From: Bacteroides sp.
GTDB lineage: Bacteria > Bacteroidota > Bacteroidia > Bacteroidales > Bacteroidaceae
DNA: 26,662 nucleotides
Reading direction: 5' to 3'
Assembly (NCBI GenBank): GCA_019416685.1
Contig: DXWV01000034.1
Coordinates: forward strand, 1 to 26,662
The notes under the pieces were generated by a model that saw nothing but the letters and a program-made list of their open reading frames with translations, was not told the origin of the DNA and ran no database searches. The translations under genes and the position numbers were made by a program. This document shows positions 23,610-26,662 of the stretch, one piece after another (the first letter of the stretch is position 1; every line of letters begins with the position of its first letter).

Positions 23610-24635
23610 TTAAATATTGATTATAAGTTTAGTTCGATAATCGGTATCTGTTTCTTCTATCAACAAATGATAATTTCCAAAATACAATATCTCCAGGCGT
23701 TCTTTTATATTTTTAAGCCCCAATCCTCCTCCAATTTTCTTTTTCTTAGGCAATATTGACTTCGAGTTTTCAACATTCAGGCAGATTCTTTCTTTCTCCT
23801 GATTAAAATGAATATTGATATATCCTTTCTCAAAATCAGATTTCGACACATGCTTAAATGCATTTTCAATGAATGTGATAAAAAGCAATGCAGGAATCTC
23901 TCTTTGTGGATTCTCCACTGCCCATGAACAAGTTACTAACAATTTGTCACCCCAACGGACTTCTTCTACAGCGATAAAATCTTTTAAAAACCGTATATCC
24001 TGTTCCAACGTTACGCATTGTTTATCCCCATTGTATAGCTGATAACGCAATATATCCGAATATTTTATCAGCAAATCAGATGCCAACTCCACATCTGTCT
24101 GCATCAGGATATGGATATGATTCAGTACGTTAAACATGAAGTGCGGAGTCACTTGATGTTGCAGAGTGCGTAGTTGATATTCAACAAGTATCTTTTGTGA
24201 TTTGATGTATTCAAGAAAGAAACGTAATCCGCAGATAGTAATATTTATAATGACTCCTGCCGAAAGAGGAACAAAAAGAACATAAGGCTTCAGATCTGTT
24301 AAATCAAAATAATGGGAATATGGAAATACACCTGTCCTCTCGAGATGGAAAAAGAAATAAATACACGTGAGAAAAAGCACCCCAATAAGCATAGAAAAGA
24401 AAAAAAACTGGATGGTAAATGTCTTTGCTCTCTTTTGTTTCATTGCTTTCAACAAAAGAGGACCGCTTAAATAGTTTGCAATAGGAGATATGATAAGTAC
24501 AAATGAAGTTGAAAACAAGACAGACTCCACTACAGACTGCGTCTGTGGCATAACCTGAAGCAAAAAAATAAAGAATATCATTATCCAAAATGGGAGAATA
24601 ATGTATTTATCGTTCTTAATCCAATCAATTTTCAT
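23610..24635 (-). CDS. LytS-like sensor histidine kinase
   Basis: A 341-residue membrane kinase of the His_kinase (LytS/YehU-like) type. The first 140 residues hold four hydrophobic segments (about 12-30, 38-60, 76-96 and 118-140) with no large periplasmic loop, so the signal is probably membrane-borne or intracellular. The phospho-acceptor is H165 in VTPHFMFNVLNHIHIL, followed by a GHKL ATPase with N box FITFIENAFKHV and G box GGGLGLKNIKERL. It is the first gene of the pair with the LytTR regulator. A perfect -7 match lies five bases upstream of its ATG, so the transcript may be leaderless. Confidence 0.92.
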   Translation of the reverse strand: MKIDWIKNDKYIILPFWIMIFFIFLLQVMPQTQSVVESVLFSTSFVLIISPIANYLSGPLLLKAMKQKRAKTFTIQFFFFSMLIGVLFLTCIYFFFHLERTGVFPYSHYFDLTDLKPYVLFVPLSAGVIINITICGLRFFLEYIKSQKILVEYQLRTLQHQVTPHFMFNVLNHIHILMQTDVELASDLLIKYSDILRYQLYNGDKQCVTLEQDIRFLKDFIAVEEVRWGDKLLVTCSWAVENPQREIPALLFITFIENAFKHVSKSDFEKGYINIHFNQEKERICLNVENSKSILPKKKKIGGGLGLKNIKERLEILYFGNYHLLIEETDTDYRTKLIINI

Positions 24636-24639
24636 GCTG

Positions 24640-24647
24640 CAAAGTTA
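24640..24647 (-). promoter_or_regulatory. Candidate -7 element of the LytS/LytTR operon
   Basis: TAACTTTG on the minus strand is a perfect TAnnTTTG match, but it ends only four bases before the kinase ATG and has no TTTG-like element 18-21 bp upstream. If used, the mRNA would start at or beside the ATG. Confidence 0.4.
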
Positions 24648-24673
24648 ATGTATTAACCGATAGATACGTTACC

Positions 24674-24705
24674 ATTCGTCAAAGGCAAACCCGGTATTCG
24701 TCAAA
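24674..24705 (+). promoter_or_regulatory. Putative LytTR operator: 10-bp direct repeat at 22-bp spacing
   Basis: ATTCGTCAAA occurs at 24674-24683 and again at 24696-24705, a 12-bp spacer between. This is the arrangement LytTR regulators use. The core TTCGTC is also the core of the AlgR box (CCGTTCGTC). It ends four bases before the -33 element of the divergent gene, an activator-like position. Confidence 0.65.
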
Positions 24706-24709
24706 AAGA

Positions 24710-24741
24710 TTTCGACACAAGTATTCAAAAGCCGAATTTTG
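24710..24741 (+). promoter_or_regulatory. Predicted promoter of the exported beta-barrel-like gene
   Basis: TTTC at 24710-24713 and GAATTTTG at 24734-24741 (one mismatch to TAnnTTTG), with a 20-bp spacer. Both elements are imperfect, which suits a promoter that needs an activator at the adjacent direct repeats. Confidence 0.5.
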
Positions 24742-24777
24742 GCAGCAAATTATCAGATTCAGATTAAACTCTTCCGT

Positions 24778-25680
24778 ATGAAAAAAGTTTTGTTCTTACT
24801 ATTTATAGTTTTTAATTGTTCAGGTGTCAATGCTCAGATCATGTTTAAAACCGAATATTTTGGTGCCTCCGCTTATCGCATGATGGAAGGCGAAACAGAC
24901 AAGAAGGTAGGAGACAGTAAAGGATCGGCAGTCGTCTATCAGGGAGGTATCAATATTCCTTTATCAATAAAACTGAATGAGAACAACCGTCCCACAATGT
25001 GGGCTGTCAGCTTGGGAGGGGCATATGCCAAACTCGAAAATAAGAACTTTACAGAACCCCTGGTTATTGACGAAATTCTGAATCTCGGATTAAGTCTTAG
25101 CCATTTAAGGCCATTGACCAATAAATGGTCAATGCTGATAGCTATCGGCGGAGGTATTTACATGCCATGTACCAAACTCTCTCAAATCAGATATAAAAAT
25201 ATACTGGGAAATATAGGCACCATTTTCATTTATCATCTGAAACCTAATCTCGAATTAGGAGGAGGTATCGCCATGAATAATTCTTTCGGATATCCGATGA
25301 TTTTTCCCGCCATTTACTTTAAGTGGACAACAGAAGGCCGTTTTGGCGTCAAGATAGCCATGTTAGAGGGAATCGAAATGTCGGCAGGATATACTATCAA
25401 CAATAACTTAAACTTAAATCTCGTAGTAGAGATGAATGGTCAAATGGCCCTACTAGAACAAAACGGAAAAGATAAAATATTCACTCATCAATATTTCGTG
25501 GCAGGACTCCGGCCGGAGATAAAGCTTGGAAAACATATATCAATCCCCATCACAGCAGGTATCCATGCCATGCGTCCGGCAGAAATGGTCAACAGAAGTT
25601 TAAAGAGTATGTTTCAAGACAAGGGATACTATTTTCAAGTCTCTCCTTATGTTTCAGCAGGGTTACAAATAGGGTTTTAA
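24778..25680 (+). CDS. Exported outer-membrane beta-barrel-like protein (DUF6268-like)
   Basis: A 300-residue protein with a Sec signal peptide (MKKVLFLLFIVFNCSGVNA, cut before Q20). The mature part is a succession of amphipathic strands with alternating hydrophobic residues and glycine-rich turns, for example WAVSLGGAYAKLENK and MLIAIGGGIYMP. It ends in VSPYVSAGLQIGF, and the terminal Phe is the usual barrel-assembly signal. It looks like the DUF6268 family of Bacteroidota, function unknown. The longest frame starts at a TTG (24739) and would place 13 residues before the signal peptide, so the ATG at 24778 is preferred. Divergent from, and probably controlled by, the LytS/LytTR pair. Confidence 0.8.
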   Translation: MKKVLFLLFIVFNCSGVNAQIMFKTEYFGASAYRMMEGETDKKVGDSKGSAVVYQGGINIPLSIKLNENNRPTMWAVSLGGAYAKLENKNFTEPLVIDEILNLGLSLSHLRPLTNKWSMLIAIGGGIYMPCTKLSQIRYKNILGNIGTIFIYHLKPNLELGGGIAMNNSFGYPMIFPAIYFKWTTEGRFGVKIAMLEGIEMSAGYTINNNLNLNLVVEMNGQMALLEQNGKDKIFTHQYFVAGLRPEIKLGKHISIPITAGIHAMRPAEMVNRSLKSMFQDKGYYFQVSPYVSAGLQIGF

Positions 25681-25701
25681 AAACAAAAGACCAGACAGAA
25701 A

Positions 25702-25735
25702 AAGGACGATTCCTCTTTACGTAAGAACCGTCCTT
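25702..25735. terminator. Bidirectional terminator between the barrel protein gene and mdh
   Basis: AAGGACG (25702-25708) pairs with CGTCCTT (25729-25735), with an inner TCTT/AAGA extension. Runs of A on the left and T on the right suit both convergent genes. Confidence 0.7.
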
Positions 25736-25767
25736 CTTATTATTTCAAGTATATAACTCCTTCTTTA

Positions 25768-26662
25768 TTAAAGAGCACCAACTTCTTTCAAAGCTGCATT
25801 TGTTTTACGAACAGCTTCAGCACTTGCTTTGAACTTAGCCATCTCTTCTTCGTTCAACGGTAGTTCTACAATTTTCTCAATACCGTTCTTGCCCAGAATT
25901 ACAGGTACACCACAGCAAAGATCTTCTTCACCATATTCGCCTTCAAGAGCTACAGAACAAGGAATCATTTTCTTCTGATCATGAATGATAGATTCAACTA
26001 CAAATGCTCCTGCTGCACCCGGTGCATACCATGCAGAAGTACCCAACAGTTTTGTCAGTGTAGCACCACCTACCATTGTATCGGCTGCAACTTTCTCCAG
26101 CTGTTCTGCTGACAGGAAGTTAGAAACCGGCATACCTTTGTAAGTAGCGAAACGAGTCAAAGGAATCATAGTAGTATCACCGTGACCACCGATAACCATA
26201 CCTTCTACTTCGTTTGCATTGCAACCCAAAGCCTGAGACAAGAAATATTTGAAACGTGAGCTATCCAAAGCACCACCCATACCGATGATACGGTTTTTGG
26301 GTACACCCAAAGCTTTCAGTGACAAATAAGTCATTGTATCCATCGGGTTAGAGATAACTACGATAATTGCATTAGGAGAATATTTCAGGATGTTTTGAGC
26401 TACTGATTTCACGATACCAGCGTTAACACCGATAAGTTCTTCACGAGTCATACCCGGTTTACGAGGAATACCAGAAGTAATAACAACAACGTCAGAGTTT
26501 GCAGTCTGAGCATAATCATTGGTGCAGCCAACAATGGTAGTGTCGAATCCCAACAGTTGAGCTGTCTGCATCATATCCATTGCCTTACCTTCTGAAACGC
26601 CTTCTTTTACGTCCAGCATTACTACTTCGTCTGCTACTTCATTGAAAGCAAGTACATTTGCA
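25768..26662 (-). CDS. mdh: Malate dehydrogenase (partial, 5' end beyond window)
   Basis: The C-terminal 297 residues of an LDH-like malate dehydrogenase, which interconverts malate and oxaloacetate with NAD. The frame stays open to the window edge: ANVLAFNEVADEVV precedes MLDVKEG, so the Met at 26619 is internal and the NAD-binding glycine motif lies outside the window. Landmarks include VVVITSGIPRKPGMTREEL, VISNPMDTMTYL, the substrate loop Arg residues, and the catalytic His in IGGHGDTTMIPL. In Bacteroides this enzyme serves the reductive branch from oxaloacetate to succinate and propionate. It ends at the bidirectional hairpin 33 bases downstream of the stop. Confidence 0.96.
   Translation of the reverse strand, partial: ANVLAFNEVADEVVMLDVKEGVSEGKAMDMMQTAQLLGFDTTIVGCTNDYAQTANSDVVVITSGIPRKPGMTREELIGVNAGIVKSVAQNILKYSPNAIIVVISNPMDTMTYLSLKALGVPKNRIIGMGGALDSSRFKYFLSQALGCNANEVEGMVIGGHGDTTMIPLTRFATYKGMPVSNFLSAEQLEKVAADTMVGGATLTKLLGTSAWYAPGAAGAFVVESIIHDQKKMIPCSVALEGEYGEEDLCCGVPVILGKNGIEKIVELPLNEEEMAKFKASAEAVRKTNAALKEVGAL

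Overview
The window reads as chromosome of a Bacteroides-like gut member of the Bacteroidota. The evidence is about 40% G+C, many perfect matches to the Bacteroides -7 promoter element TAnnTTTG with TTTG-like -33 elements about 20 bp upstream, weak Shine-Dalgarno sites, and family content typical of the group (Dps-like ferritin, a bile-salt-hydrolase-type Ntn hydrolase, a DUF6078-like protein, a 67K-type SppA next to LpxK). Species cannot be fixed from sequence alone.

Region 1 (1-5716) is the most unusual part. A tight minus-strand operon carries a HATPase-STAS fusion, a lipid-anchor-free periplasmic NMT1/THI5-like binding protein, an RsbU-like phosphatase with an extracytoplasmic Cache-like sensor, and an RsbW-like HATPase. 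Together they have all parts of a partner-switching circuit, with an added periplasmic ligand-binding protein and no transporter. Divergent from it is a membrane-anchored AraC-type regulator whose reading frame is broken at a run of seven A. Between the two lies a cluster of six TCCCA/TGGGA boxes next to both promoters. A 22-bp tandem repeat sits at the left edge.

Region 2 (5838-11560) is housekeeping: a Dps-like ferritin with its own strong terminator, then sppA-lpxK-punA-thiL, mostly overlapping or closely spaced, ending in a long bidirectional hairpin shared with the convergent choloylglycine-hydrolase family gene.

Region 3 (11606-16229) holds the Ntn hydrolase, a MarC-family membrane protein, a membrane-anchored M20 carboxypeptidase-like enzyme, tRNA-Phe(GAA) with promoter and terminator, and a non-coding stretch with palindromic repeats.

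Region 4 (16230-20643) has a minus-strand operon (nitroreductase, maltose-type O-acetyltransferase, HAD phosphatase), a four-unit 22-bp array of TGCCA-N6-TGGCA, a DUF6078-like cysteine-rich protein, a decayed YoaP-like fragment, a PAS-LuxR regulator and a nucleotidyltransferase-fold protein.

Region 5 (20752-26662) has a HelD-like UvrD/Rep helicase, a LytS/LytTR two-component system, and divergent from it an exported beta-barrel-like protein (DUF6268-like). The divergent promoter carries a 10-bp direct repeat spaced 22 bp apart, the geometry of a LytTR operator, which suggests the two-component system controls this gene. The window ends inside malate dehydrogenase.

Several start codons here are moved from the longest open frame to an internal ATG (648, 4313, 9483, 13604, 16865, 20616, 23568, 24778).
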